Part shown: positions 11,544-24,493 of the stretch, piece after piece
Numbering within the stretch: position 1 is the first letter of the stretch
How the letters are laid out: every line of letters starts with the position of its first letter
Assembly: GCA_051294375.1 (NCBI GenBank)
Contig: JBJCIZ010000028.1
Location: 1,177,576 to 1,241,575, forward strand
Reading direction: 5' to 3'
DNA length: 64,000 nt
DNA from: Paraspadella gotoi
Lineage: Eukaryota; Chaetognatha
Notes under the pieces: generated by a model
Database searches by the model: none
What the model was told of the DNA's origin: nothing
The model's input: only the letters and a program-made list of their open reading frames with translations
Program-made: the position numbers and the translations under genes

Positions 11544-12283
11544 TCTCGGCTACCGGTGGTTTTAAAAAGTTAGGAAAGGGAAGGGGGGCCCAGTGGCGGC
11601 GATGAGCCGACTCGGTTTTCGTAGATTTTTTTTGGTCAGAATTTCCTTTTTTATCTGGAACCGAATTTTTTAAATGTACACAAATTGTTATCATGATTCG
11701 ATCGTGCTATGGAATGATCCACGTAGTTTTCACACGACAACAGGAATAACGATTTTCATTTACCGACGGGAATAACTTAAACCCGCAACCAGAAAAATTA
11801 TGATAAGGAAAAATGGTTTCTTTTTGGACAACTAGTACCGGGATCTGAACAACCCGAAAAGATGTAACTTATTATTCACAATAAATTTGATGAAAGTTAT
11901 TGACAAAAGGAAAATATTTGTTGATCTTTATCTTCTGAGTATATAATCTTTGAACAGTTGTTTTTTCTACAGCACATAAGTCATAATTCGTTACAAGTAT
12001 ACTTAACAAAATTAAGCATTCATTTTTACAGAAGCAAATAATGTTTATATCCAAGTAAAGAAACCTTGTTGCACCCGAAGTTATTATGTACGAATATCCA
12101 AAATACAAGAGTATTTATGAGCTTCATAACTTATGCAAACAGATAAAATAGAATATCATGTCTAACTAAAAAAGCAAAGTGATAAAAATCTGAAAAATCA
12201 ATTTAAGAATTCGTCGTTTTTAATTTTAGGGAGAAAACTAAAGAAATATTTAACGAAAAAAAATATTTCGGAGGGAACTTTTA
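11544..12283. other. P3H1 5' flank
   Basis: Region upstream of the P3H1 start. It becomes AT-rich past about 11.65 kb. No gene or repeat family recognised. Confidence 0.4.
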
Positions 12284-12293
12284 NNNNNNNNNN

Positions 12294-12321
<28 letters not shown>
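12284..12321. repeat. Assembly gap (10 N) abutting a CT microsatellite
   Basis: Ten N at 12284-12293 followed directly by (CT)n to about 12321. The true array length is probably unresolved. Confidence 0.95.
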
Positions 12322-12325
<4 letters not shown>

Positions 12326-13629
12326 CGCGGGCGGAATTTGTGATTTGAACCTCAACCGTGACAAAGACTTCGTTGTTGTGAGCGGCTTCGCGTGAGGCGT
12401 GAGTTTTTAAAAAAGGCACGTGGTTCGAATCACATCAGAGAAAAATCACGAAGCGGCGTCGGCGAATTAATGTTATGGGTTAAAGGAATTTGAAAAGACG
12501 AATTTGGTAAAAAAAAAAAAAGAGAGAAAAGGCTTTTTTTAATTCTTTGTGCTTGACGTTCATTGCTTGCACATAGGCGAGACATCGCTCCAAAGGCGAA
12601 ATGGTCGTATGGTGTGCTTGTTTTTTTTTGGTTTTTTTTTAAGTTTACACGGAATTCCCGAACAACTGCATAGATTTTCTCTCACATCAGTTTATGAGGA
12701 ATAAAATATTGGAAGACCCAATAACCTGATACATTTTCAATTGTTATTTTCAATGATTATTTATTTTTCTATATCGTAAAAAAGTTCACGCTAGGGCTAA
12801 GTTAAAATCTATGACTTTTGTTAAAATCAAAATCTGCTTCTATTCTTTTCAACAATATTTGCACCAATGAAGTTATTTGCTTTCTCGGCTAAATGGAATC
12901 ATGACAAACTTTACAGCCTCATATACGGGCAGACTTCTTTTTTTCTCACTTCCCAAACCAAATCAAAACATAATCTTGAGACAAACAAACTAAATGTGGT
13001 CAATTTTCTATCACAATTAAAAAAGCGGGCAGACCAAGTCAGACCGAGAAAGGGACTAGAAAAATTAAACTTTAAATATTAAGCCGCCTTATTCATTTAC
13101 GTTAATTTGCGAGGATGATAATAATAATTAATATTTATTACTCGATGTAAGGAGATTAAGTAAAAGGGGGGAACAGCGAAGGAACTATATAACTATATAC
13201 TATTTCTCCGCTGTGACCCATCACAGTCAACCCAACCGCTTAAAACCATCACCTTTTTTTTTAAACAATAATTTTTTTTATTCACAAACACAATCGCTAC
13301 GAATACAATGACCATAAAAGAAGCAAAAAAATTGAGACCAAACACATTTTATTATTTGCGATCGACAATTTGGAGATTTTTTTTTCTATAAAAAAAAGTA
13401 TCGGAGAAAAAGAAAGAAAATAAACAAGTTGGTTGGAGAGAGAGAGAGAGGGTGGATTCTTTTCATTTTTTTATTATCAGAGTATTTTTTATTAAGACCG
13501 CGCTGGATATAAATCGGGAAGAGCGAGCTCGCTCTTTCGCTCCTGGAAAGGTCAATGACGCCCGTTTCCGCGCGCATGCGCGTTCCCGACGACGCGGTCG
13601 GCGGTGGAAGACTTATCGTCATTGAGGAA
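12322..13629. other. Spacer / ZDHHC 3' flank
   Basis: No gene seen. A GTGGTTCGAATCAC at about 12420-12434 resembles a pol III B box, but no full tRNA fold or clear A box accompanies it. Minus-strand AATAAA sites near 13470-13495 may serve the ZDHHC gene. Confidence 0.4.
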
Positions 13630-16244
13630 TCAGAGCTCCTTTGTCGCCGCTCCTCCTGCTGCTCCTGCTCCACCACCAGTTCCATCTGCCAGCCTCGCCT
13701 CTCTCTCCTCTGCTGGAATGAGTCTTTCTTTAGATCGGGCGGAAGAGAGGGCGGGGAAGTCGGTGACGGGCGACGCCACGTTGGAAGCGCCGCCGCCCGA
13801 TGCCACCGCCGGGCCGTCCACGTCCACGTCGGGCAGCGGCGAGGGAGAGACGCTCAAGTCGACGGTGGGCGTCTCGATAGAAAGCGTTACGTCACCGTTT
13901 TCTGGGAGATTAAATCAATTTACATAAAAATTGACAAACGTCAACTACGAATTTGTCTTTTAATTAACGAAATCATAAACGTTATATATTATTATTATTA
14001 CTATTATATTAATATTATAATTAACGAAATCATAAACATTTCTTTAACGTCGACAAAAAAAATCAACAAAAATGATGATTCAATTACTATTACTACAATT
14101 ACTATTACTATACGTTATGAAAAATAAATATTTCAAAAATTTCATCCTCTAATTTCTTTGAAGTTTTATTTAATTCAATGAATTCCTCGATCTCCTTTCT
14201 AACTTATTTTTTATCAATTCATTTTTTTATTATTATTACATTTTTATCATATTTATCATATTTATCATCTCACCATCTGATCGATTGAAGTTGGAATTCT
14301 TTCCTGCGCTGCTGCCAGCGCCGCCGCTGCGCCGCTGCTTCCGCGGAGCGGCGTGGACGGCGTCGCCCATGGAATTGTACGAGGATGTAGTGTTGATCCT
14401 CGTGGGGTAAGTGATCCCGTCGCCCATGTGGGTCTCAACGGGAATGAACCAGAGGATTTTTCGATCCCCAAAGACTTCCATCACGTTGTTGAGTTTCCCG
14501 ATGTTGTAACCGTCTTTGTCGGGGCCACTAAGGGAGGGGGGGAAGATGGATGGATAGACGGACAGATGAATGGATGATTGAATGATTGATGAAATGGATG
14601 TAGTGAGGCTGACCTCCTAAAGATGGGCGCCCGAAATGACTCTAGCGTTGACTTGTTGACTGAGAGAAGATAAAGATGATAGAAGAAGAGGGCGGAGAGA
14701 GAGATGGCGAACATAATAGAGACGAAGAAGAGGAAGAGGATGTGGAAGCGAGACATGTTGTCGTTGGGACTCGATCGCCAAAAGTCGATGAAATACTTAA
14801 AAAAAAAGGGAAGGAGATTATGAACAGTTTAGTTCTTACGTCAAAACTAGTTAAGGAGGGAATTGTTAAATATTTGACAAAGTGATCTTGACAGTCTAAA
14901 GTCTCAAAACTAATATCACTAAACAGTTACAATTACCACAATATTCACTAATTTCTTTTTGTATAATNNNNNNNNNNAATCAAATACCTAATTTTTACTG
15001 CAATATGTAAATGAGATTAAAGTCTCACCTCCAACGAGGTTCCGGCGATGTACAAGCAATAAAGGAGGGCGTAAAAAAGAAAGAGAATGAAGAACTTGTA
15101 AGTGTTGAAGCAAACGCAGTTATTGACCCAAGGACAGTGGTGGTCCATCTTCAAGATGCAGGTCCCGCAGACGCTGCAGTGGTGGGCGCGGTCGGGCTTG
15201 ACGCACTTGCACTTTTCGCAGTAGCGAATGCAGCCTGGGCAGAAGAAGGAGGAAGAATGATTAATTAAAATAATTAACTTACCAGAGGATGAGAAAACTT
15301 AGTTTAACTTTTTTAACGTTAAAACAATAAATCAACAACGCACATACCCCTTACTCAGTCGAGGCTACTCAACTTTCAAAGATGGCACTTTGCTGATTCT
15401 CGGACGAGTAACGGGGTATGAAATACTACCACTACAACATGGTTATTCAAAACACTAGACCACACGCTGGGCACCCCAACCTCCATAACTGACCCGAGAC
15501 GGTCCGGTTTTCGACGGGGAGATTCTTGGCGACGTCCTTGAGGATCTGCCGCTGATTTTCCTCGGACTCTTCGTTCTCCAATCGCTCCGCCGTCCGCGGT
15601 TCGAGGAAGAAAGACTTGGGCACCGACGCCGCTTTAGTGAAGATCGTCTTTTTGTGGAGGACGGGGAAGGAGGAGGAGGAGGAGGAGGAGGATTGTAGGT
15701 TTAGTTATTTTTATATATATCATCAAAAAGTAAAACAAACACATAACAGTTGGGAAATGAAGCGAGTGGATCAGTCAGGAATGCCTACTTCCTCAATAAT
15801 GATAACGCGATAAACGATTTGAAGAGATGAAGACAATTTAATGACAAACATCAACTAATGTCATTTGATTATAATTGGATTTCTATTATATTTCGCTCCA
15901 GGAATTCCCCTCCAACAGAAGCAACTCAAAATTCCATGGCCGTGATTATTAAGATCGGAGAAGATAGGCCTAATATAATTTTCTCCGCTTGTGTTATTTC
16001 CATACAATCTACAATTCTACATACAATAATAAACAAGCCCCCTACCTTGAAGTATGACCAGAGAAACATGAAAGAAAAGATGAAAAAGTACGAGATAGAC
16101 GATCTTCTTCGCTGTGTTGTCAACCATCTTGACGCACATCTCCACCACGTAGGCGTAGTAGGACCAGACGATCACCGTCGCGATGAAGATGACGGGGAAC
16201 GCCTTGGCGCAGGAGACGCAGCACTTGAAACAGGGCGACGTCAT
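13630..16244 (-). CDS. ZDHHC20: DHHC palmitoyltransferase, ZDHHC2/15/20 type
   Basis: Four-pass membrane enzyme that S-palmitoylates cysteines of other proteins. Exons: 16244-16046, 15647-15494, 15234-15029, 14795-14614, 14527-14274, 13901-13630; about 421 residues. TM1 contains [14 protein letters not shown], as in ZDHHC15/20. The cysteine-rich domain runs from [17 protein letters not shown] through the catalytic DHHC in [14 protein letters not shown]3 and TM4 follow, then STLESFRAP (the TTxE motif variant) and NNVMEVFGD (PaCCT-like). The C-terminal tail is Ser/Gly/Ala-rich. Exon 1 needs one base removed from a T run so that YLVLFHLF joins FMFLWSYFK, which then splices to TIFTKAAS; I take this as an indel error. 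An in-frame upstream ATG at 16331 exists, but family similarity favours 16244. ZDHHC20 versus ZDHHC15 is not settled. Confidence 0.9.
14968..14977. other. Assembly gap (10 N) in ZDHHC intron 3
   Basis: Ten N within the intron between exons 15234-15029 and 14795-14614. Coding sequence is unaffected. Confidence 0.95.
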
Positions 16245-16551
16245 CGTTGGAGGAGCGGGGGGAGGGGGTGTGGAAAAGAGATTGGCAGGAAGAGGGTAAA
16301 AAAGTTGTGGGTCGATTGTCGTCGTCGTCACTTTCGCTTCATCAAAAAGTTTAGCGAGGATTTCTGAGAAATGATCGACGCTTTCGTCTTTCGCCTCATC
16401 ATTGGTCGACTGAGGAAAGTAGGCGTGTCCACATATTTTTTTTTACTTTTAAAAATTCCTAACGAAAAAATGGAATCCTGGAAATGAAGAGAGAGAGAAT
16501 TTCGGTCATCAAACGATTTATTTTTTATCGGAGCGATGAGCAAAGAACATA

Positions 16552-16645
<94 letters not shown>

Positions 16646-18510
16646 CAGGCACGTTTTTCATGGGAAACTGAGGAGGGGAAAGAAAGAAGAGGCCGGGACT
16701 TTTTGAGGGGCGAATGAGAGAGAGAGAGTCAATGGAAGCGGAGGAATCATTTAATTCTCATTTTAGACTAAAAAATAAAAATATCATGGAACAAATTAGT
16801 TTAATCCATTCGCCTTGAAACGGTAATAAGTGGGGGAGGGGAAATATTTGGTGTAAAACTTTCAACAAAAAAAAAACAAAACCAAGAATAATAACTACGT
16901 TACAATCGGATATTCGATATCAATACTAGAAACTACGCAGTATCTGTCGAAGTCAAAGACGTAATACGTTTAGCTGGCATCGGGCATGTTTTCTATCACA
17001 GTCAAAAAGTGTAACATTTTAGGAAGAGAGATAATGCTGGCGATACAAAGCAAGAAGCATCAGATTTGTGTCGCGTGTTTGGGGAGAAAAACAGGTGGTT
17101 AACGGCATTAATTGCTCATTAAAGAGTCAATTAACGGCATTAATTGCTCATTAGAGGAATTACTCATTAAAGAGTCAATTAATGCCAATAATGGAGAAAA
17201 AATAGGAAAAAGAAATTATCAATAAATAAAGAGAATGGATTGTCATCGTTGGCGATTTTTTAAATGTTAACCGTCATCATAATGGGTTGATTTGACGTTT
17301 ATTAAAACACCAGAAACAAAACTAATTGTTACACAAAACAAACCAATAGAACTAAGCAAAAATAAATATAAAGATATTTTTTTCAAACGTTTTCAAATGT
17401 TTGTTTTTCCCCCAAACTTTGCGGTAAAATATGATGCGTAGTATATAGTAATAGTAAAGCATAACACTAAGATCATGCGTGACTAATAAAAAAAAATATA
17501 AGTGTATATACTGGAAAAGAATTAGGTTTTTTCTAGAAAATATAAAAAAATCTTTGAAACCAAAACGGTCACACAGTTTAGGAATTTAAATTTAAGGTTT
17601 TTTAGAACTTTTAAATAATTTTAGACTCACATCAATAGCACAAATCTAAACAAAAAGGCCACATTCAAAATATCTACTCTGGTTATCTGCGTTAGCATTT
17701 CCAACTGTTTTACTAATAAAATAATTTTCCTTGACTGAAGTCAATGTCCTATTTTAATATCAAACGTTAAGACATATGTTATATATTATTGTGCTTAGAG
17801 TTTCAAGTAGCTAAATTAAAAATATAATGATAAAATACTCCAATGTTGTGAAGCGCGGGGCGAATAATTTTATTTGATTAAACAATCTGTCAAAAAAAGT
17901 CAGCGCTCGACCATTGTAGATAGATTTTTGTTATCACGAAAAAAGTGTCGCTTAAAAGTCGCTGGCGGATTTGTTCATTGGGATGAGTTGAATATAGATG
18001 CACTAATGCACAAATCTACTGGTGCATGGATGTTTATGTGCATAAATTTGAAGAGAAGACATTTCCCCGTTGGTGTTGGTGAAGAGAGAAAGGATAAGGC
18101 AAGGGGAGGGAAAGGTTAAGGCAAGGGGAGGGCAAGGGGAGGGCCTAAAAAACAAATGTGAAAGAATATGGGAAAAAATAAAGTAGTAAGGCAAAAAAAA
18201 GGAGGGGGAAGAGAAAAGAGAAAAAGAAATGGTGGCCTTAATTGCCGAACATGGGAGTAAATTTAGACTTTCCTGAAAGTCATTTAACACTGCAACGCGA
18301 AAAAAGCAGAAAGCGCGAGAGAATCGCAGCTTAGCCACACAAAATTAATAAATCTTTGCCTCTCATAAAAACCAACATTAACATTTCAGCTTCTCCTTCA
18401 TCAAGAAGGCGAAAATCACAAATCCATTTTCTTTTGGCCAATATTTAAAGGGTCAATCGTCCAACGCCATAGCACCGCATTTCCCCCCCCCCCAAAATTG
18501 ACTGAAACGA
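16245..18510. other. Spacer, ZDHHC 5' flank / SPATA2-like 3' flank
   Basis: Contains a long (GA)n tract (16555-16643) and a ~44-bp duplication near 17098-17195 made of TTAACGGCATTAATTGCTCA and its near-palindromic parts. The rest is AT-rich with no gene that I can support. Confidence 0.5.
16555..16643. repeat. (GA)n microsatellite
   Basis: About 89 bp of nearly perfect GA dinucleotide, roughly 310 bp upstream of the ZDHHC start codon. Confidence 0.95.
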
Positions 18511-21500
18511 TCAAATATAAGTGGGACAACCCTCGAGATTATGACCGCAGGCGTTGCAGGTCATCACCCCTTTGTCATTAACTAGAGTGCATTGGGGACA
18601 CTGATGACCTCCGCTCTTTAGGTTTGTCTTTCTCGCTGACCCTTTACTTCGGTGACACATTTCGCAGACCGCGAGGGAGTTAGAGTTGGAGTAGGTGCAG
18701 CTGGAGCAGGTCCACCGCCGCTCCACGTCGGATCTCGGCTGGAGCGAGTGGTGAGAAGGATCTGGTCTCTTGGTTGCCTTTTTGAGGGAATTGCGATATA
18801 CGACGGGAAGGGATCTTTGGGAAACATCAGAGTTTTTGGAACGAAGACCAGAAATGGGGAGAGTCGACGTTTGAGAAATGCCTGAGGAAAAATAATCATG
18901 ATTACGGAATACGGATTAAAGATTCTCATCGGTAGCGAACTGAACATTTTTCAATTGTTAACCGTCGTCAGAGGGTAAAACTGCTCCTTCAAGGCATAGG
19001 TTGATTTTCAAAACATCACAAACCAACAAAATCCTTTCACAGTTTGTAACTCTAAAACGCAATTAACCTCCTTAAGTTTATCACTTTGTTTGAAATCGAA
19101 TACAACGCTTAACATGTAATGCGAAATTGCGAATGATCCCACATGTAATATGTTCTTATTTCCTTCCCACCCCACACCCCTACAAGCCTACCCACCATCC
19201 CTCCCATTTCACACCACTGACCGTGAGAGTCTGCAAAGTCCGAAAGACTCATCGCCGCATAAGCGTCGAGCAGGTCGAGACCCGAAGCCCCTGGCGGCGC
19301 CGCTCCGCCGGCCTGAATCGCGTTTCGGTACGAGTCTCTCGTCGGACTGCGACGCTGGAATTTCCCGGCGCCGTCGTCAAATTCTTCGTCGTCGTAATCC
19401 TCGTCGTCTTCTTCGTCGTAGGACGCGTCGCCGCCGCCGTCGTCGCTCAAAACGTTGACGACGTGATTGGCGCGCTGCGTCAGCGGCGACGACTGCGGCG
19501 GCGTCTCGCGCCGCACGGGGATTTGAACGGCGGCGGAAGGGCGAGCGTTGGCGTTGGCGGCGGACGGCGCCGAAGATGGAGAGACTCCGAGTTTAGTCGT
19601 GACGAACGCTTTGGGCTTTTGATTCGAGCTGACGACGTGAATCGGGATTTTGACGACGCGATGGGAAGATGACGCCTTGGAGGAGGAGGAGGAGGAAGAC
19701 CCCGTGGAGACCACACCAGAAGACGACACGGCCAACGACTTGTCCCGAGGCCAGTCGGGGATCTTGGCGGCGGCGGCGGCGGCCGCGGAGGAGGAAGAGT
19801 CTCGGTAGGAGTTGGACGAGACGGAGATAGGGACGTCGCTCGACGCCGAAGACAAAGCGCCGCTCAGCGGGAGATCAACTTTGGCGCCGAGACGAAACGA
19901 CGCCGACGAATCCGGCGCCGCGAAAGAAGATGATAGAGTAAAAGGTTTTTGCTGTTGTTGTTGCTGTAGTTGGTGATGGTGATGATGCTGCTGCGGATGA
20001 TGCGACGAGGATGAAGAATTGGTGAACCCGTTTTCCAATTGAGTCGCGGGGCTTCCGTGATGGTGCTGTTGTTGTTGTTGTTGTTGTTGAGAGGCGAGCG
20101 CTGAGATAAGATGATGGATGTGAAATTAAGATTAATGACATCACATTATAATAGTTTAGAGTTTCTTTGATAACATTTTTATTCATAAGGAAGTCTAATT
20201 CAATTATTAAATATTCATACATAACATCACTTGCTTAAAACTACGATATGACTACAAATGACTTACCGTCGAAGCCATCATTGTCGTAAAAAGATCTTCG
20301 ATTGACTTCGTCGCTCGGATAGAATTTCGTGGAGGCGAATTCCGCTGTCGAACGAAGGAGAGGCTCGGTTAAAGCCGAGTTATTATGAATATTAACTATA
20401 TTAAAAACGACTTTAATACTCGGTTCAATAAAAGTTCATTGATTGAATAGCATAATTTAAACTAAAACCATTCATCCACTAGCATTTTTTATAAATTACT
20501 TCTTGCAAACAAATTGCAAGACTAATTTTTATTGCTGAATATTGAAGGAATTTATGAACCGCCTTCCCGGCCCCATCAAAGTTTGGTTTCACAGAAGGAA
20601 AGCCACTGAAACTGACACCAACCAAGACTTGAGGCGATGGGAGGTTTTTTCAATGCATAATAAATGCAATTATTGATGAGAAAATATTTATTTTTCACTC
20701 AGCGCCAGATTGAATTGTTGAGTCTGACCTCCATGTTAAAGCGAACGTATTGGAAAACAAGTTTGAGCAAACAATGTCGGATCTGCCTACGATAATTTTT
20801 TCAAATTGCATCATTTTTTCAACTTTCAACTTGCATCCAACATTCCAATCTAACCATCCAATCACGAGTAATTGGATTTTTTTTTGCTAAGGGGGATGGA
20901 CGGACGGACGGACAGACATTTTTTTTTCATAATGTTCTGACATGATTTAAATGAATGACCGACAAAATTGTTGGCGGGACCGACAAAGTGAATTATAGAG
21001 TCGGAATCGGCTGATAAGCAGATCCGACTAAAAACGATCTGTAGTTTGTCTTTGCAGCTGAGGAAAGTTGGAGTTTGTCATGGGATGAGATTATCCCTCA
21101 CAAGTCTGATCACTAACTGATTTGGTGATTATTTTACGCCGTCAAAGTTTTTGTTCGGATGGCATACAGAGCTATCAAGTTTTTTTTGAGTGTCAGTTTC
21201 GGTGATTCTCCTTGTAGCAAGATGTCCTTTTTTTTACCGTCATTATCGTCAGTTAAAGAGTCAGCTAGGAGGCGTCCGGATCCGAATCCGCCTCCAGCGC
21301 CTCCTCTGCCGAAAGAGGAGGCGTTCGGCGTCGCTTCTAAACTGGTTACAGTCAACGAAGCATTTAACTCATTTTGATGTAGACCTGATGACGGACGAAG
21401 AAGAAAAATCAACGATGGAATAAATAAATAAAATTTCTCTTTCTTTTCTTTCAAATTTCCACTTTTCTCCTTAAAAAAAAATAATCAAGAAGTAATAAAA

Positions 21501-22091
21501 TCCCAAACATTCCCGGCGACTTTGAACAACCAGCGCCGCCACTCGGGCCGCTCAGCGCCGCCGCCTTCCCGGTCTCCGGCGCCACCGTCGCTGCCGACGT
21601 GCCAATCTCCCCGCGGCATCTTTTCCGGGCGCCCCAATGGGCAGGAGAGAGAAGAGCGCCGCTTGAAGCACGTACCTTCGGCCGAGATGGGCCGCGACGC
21701 CGAGGCCGGCTTGGCGAGCGGGCGTGCTTCGTCTCGGAGAGAGAGTCGGTGCATAGAGGCGACGGAACGGCTCGGCGAAGAAGCCGACGCCGGCGTCGTC
21801 GCCTCGGCCGAAAGACCGGAAGTCGGCTTGGCGCTCGGCAGCGAAGACCTCAGCGGCGACCGACGAGTGAGTGAATTGACCGGATGGCGCCGGGAGACGG
21901 AGCCAGAACTGGTGACGCCGAAATGAGGGACGGGGAAATCGGGCGGCGTCGACGAAGGATTCGCCGGAGGTTTGAAGGAGGAAGAGGAAGGAGTCGGGGA
22001 TGCGGACTTGAGACGTCGTTTGGCCGAAATGAGTTTAGCGCAAGAATCCACGGAACAAACGCTGATCTTGCGTTCCTGAGGGATAAGAGGA

Positions 22092-22125
<34 letters not shown>

Positions 22126-23737
22126 GAAAACAAGAAAACAAGAACGGAGATTTCAATGCGTGTTGCGCCGCAGTGACTTTTTTATTACGAGAATTTCAGG
22201 AAATGTTCGACACGCGTTCTGACTCCTTCAATTTCAAAAGCCTAACCTTCCAAACGTCCTCTACAGAAACCCCGCCGCTGCCGCCGCTGCCGCGCAGGAG
22301 ATCGTAGACGGCAAGAAGGACGCGCGTCTCGCAGGCGGCGATGAGGAGGTCGCAGGAGACGGCGGAGGCGGCGGCGGAGTCGATGGCGGCGGCGGGCGGG
22401 AGGACGAGGAGATTGTTGGGCTGGGAGACGTAGCCTGGAGTTTGGGGTTGGGGTTGGGAAGAAGGCGATGAAAAGATCAAGAGACAAGAAAAATACGAAC
22501 TAAGTATTAAGTTATACCATAACAAACGTCTGAAGAGTGAAAACCACAGACAAATTACGAAACAAAAAATCATAATCTTATGCGGTTATTCTAATATGCG
22601 TAGTTAATCGAACTAATTGAACAAACGAACAAACAATCACCATTGGTGATTCAACAATCACAAGGGCAAATCACATTCATCCCAACGAAAACCATCAAAC
22701 TTCACCTAAAAGAGTAAAGATCTTTGCGGCCTCCGGCACGAACGGCAACACGCTGTTGACGAAGAAAGAGTTGTAGAGTTTGAGAGACCGGGAATCCGGA
22801 CGCCACGGCTCCGTCACCAAACGAAGGATGAAGTCTTCGAGGAGGCAAAAGGCTTCGGCCACGCCCACCAACTCGGAAGCGGAGATCGAAGACGGGAAAC
22901 TCCCCTCGATGCAGCTGGAGGAGGGAGGGGAAGAAAGAGAAGAGAAAAATCAAAATGGGAAGATAAATGGGAGCGAGTAAGAAAGTAAGAAAACCCCAAA
23001 CCCAAGATGAAAGCTCGATCCCAGGTTGAGCCCCACGAACCTGGTGAAGATGTCGAGAAAATCGTCGGTGATGAACTTGGAGGGAGTTCCCACGAGATTT
23101 AAGAAGTTGTTGACGACGTCGACGACGCGTTGGCGACTCTCGGTCTCGTTGCCGAATCCCATCGAGTCGATGTACTCGCTGACGGAGAAGAGGGAGTGAG
23201 AGAGGAAGAGAAGTTTTTTTTTCTCAACTGGTTATTCATTTAATAAAATATGGTTTGAAAATTATAATAATAATAAATAATAATAATAATAAAGTAAGTA
23301 TGTAATAAAGTTTGGGAGCTCAAATGATTCGAACAAAGACGACGACGAATATAACAAGGAAGACGACGACGAAGTCTTTGTACTTTGTGACCCGTAGTGG
23401 TCAGTAAGAATGACCCTTCGTATCCAAACAGAATGACTTTGTTATGGCCGACCTTTTTCAGCCAATGTAAATACGTATTTGTTGTTGTTGTTATTTTTAC
23501 CTTTTTGTTTTTCGTTAATATATGTTTTCTCCTCACAAAAAAACACGTCTCGAATTAAATAAAGTTTTAATAATGAAAAAACAAATAAAAAGGAGTTAAA
23601 ATGAATTTCAAATGTTGAGTAAATGTTGATGTCCAAGAAACGAACCTGTACAGTTCGACGATGTGTCCTCTTTTGTGAAGAGGCTCTTTCTCTTCCATCC
23701 CCCACGAGGGCGTCCCCCGCCCGTAAGCACTCTTCAT
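18511..23737 (-). CDS. SPATA2: SPATA2/Tamozhennic-like PUB and zinc-finger protein
   Basis: Exons: 23737-23646, 23178-23041, 22914-22706, 22434-22247, 22075-21676, 21384-21238, 20344-20267, 20100-19222, 18881-18511; phases close to 833 residues. The first ~210 residues align with the SPATA2 PUB domain: ELYSEYIDSMGFGNETESRQ, LVGTPSKFITDDFLDIF, SRSLKLYNSFFVNSVL, then an FTLLGYV segment. A long disordered part (Ser, poly-Gln/His, acidic EEDDEDYDDEE) follows. The C-terminus has two zinc fingers: WTCSSCTYSNSNSLAVCEMC (RanBP2/NZF type) and CPQCTLVNDKGVMTCNAC. Vertebrate SPATA2 links the deubiquitinase CYLD to the LUBAC ligase, and the insect homologue Tamozhennic affects nuclear import of Dorsal; the same role here is inference. 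Start chosen at 23737 because it is the first ATG in phase. A retained-intron form after 21676 would end at 21485. Confidence 0.75.
22092..22124. repeat. (AATC)n microsatellite
   Basis: Eight or so AATC units in the SPATA2-like intron, about 15 bp upstream (minus sense) of the acceptor at 22076. Confidence 0.9.
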
Positions 23738-24493
23738 GTCGTGGGAACAAAGAATCACAAAAAAAACCAGGGAGACCAGCTCTCTATATTATTTCTCAAG
23801 GCTAACTAAATCATCTGAAATGCAAAAGGTTATAAAAATAAATTTTAAAATCAACTAAATACCAAAAAAAAAAAAAAGAAAATGCGCACAAACTATATAA
23901 ATAATCGACATCGTGGTTTCCCTAGATGCAGTTTTATTTTATAACCGAAGAAAATGCAGATTTAATTTAAAAAAATTAATTTTAAAATTTAATCGAAAAC
24001 AGTCCCTAGCATAAAACGAAATAAAACGAAAAAATGTTCGCTTTTTTAGATAGTATTGTGAATGTTTGTTATGAACAATTGGCGATGAATTTTGTTTTTA
24101 ATCATAAATAACGAAGTGGCGGACGAGTTTAAAAAAAAGAAAAAACTGATGAGCCCGCATTAGCGAAATAGTTAACGAGATTATTATGAAGAAAGGGGGG
24201 AGCAAACCCTGAGTAAAAAGATGTGCGGAGTTGGAGACAAGTTTTATTTGGTCATCGTCGGCTTCGGCTTTTTTTTTCCATTCTTTGCACTTTTTTAAAT
24301 TCTTTTGTCTTCTCTTTCTAATTTTCTTCCTCCCTCTCTCTCTCTCTTCCTCTCCCCCTCTCTCTCTCCCTCTATTTACCACGAAAACGATCTATCTTGC
24401 GCTTCCAGTTTCATTTCTTCTCTCTCAACATCTCTCCTTCCCCGAAACATTTAATCTCTTTTACAATTTTCTCTCTCTCTCCCTCTCGCCATC
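23738..24493. other. Spacer, SPATA2-like 5' flank / zinc-finger gene 3' flank
   Basis: AT-rich on the right-hand part, then CT-rich 24300-24490 next to the zinc-finger stop codon. No gene seen. Confidence 0.4.

Noticed and set aside
12405-12440. tRNA gene suggested by GGTTCGAATC
   Set aside because: No A box at correct spacing and no acceptor or anticodon stems.
13555-14127. Plus-strand 190-residue ORF
   Set aside because: Antisense to ZDHHC exons 5-6; low complexity after the exon and no family similarity.
23643-23760. Alternative frame reading EECLRAGDAL, resembling SPATA2 DECLRVAAS
   Set aside because: The other frame aligns better through the next exons (ELYSEYIDSMGFGNETESRQ) and keeps phase, so the match is coincidental and no frameshift is needed.
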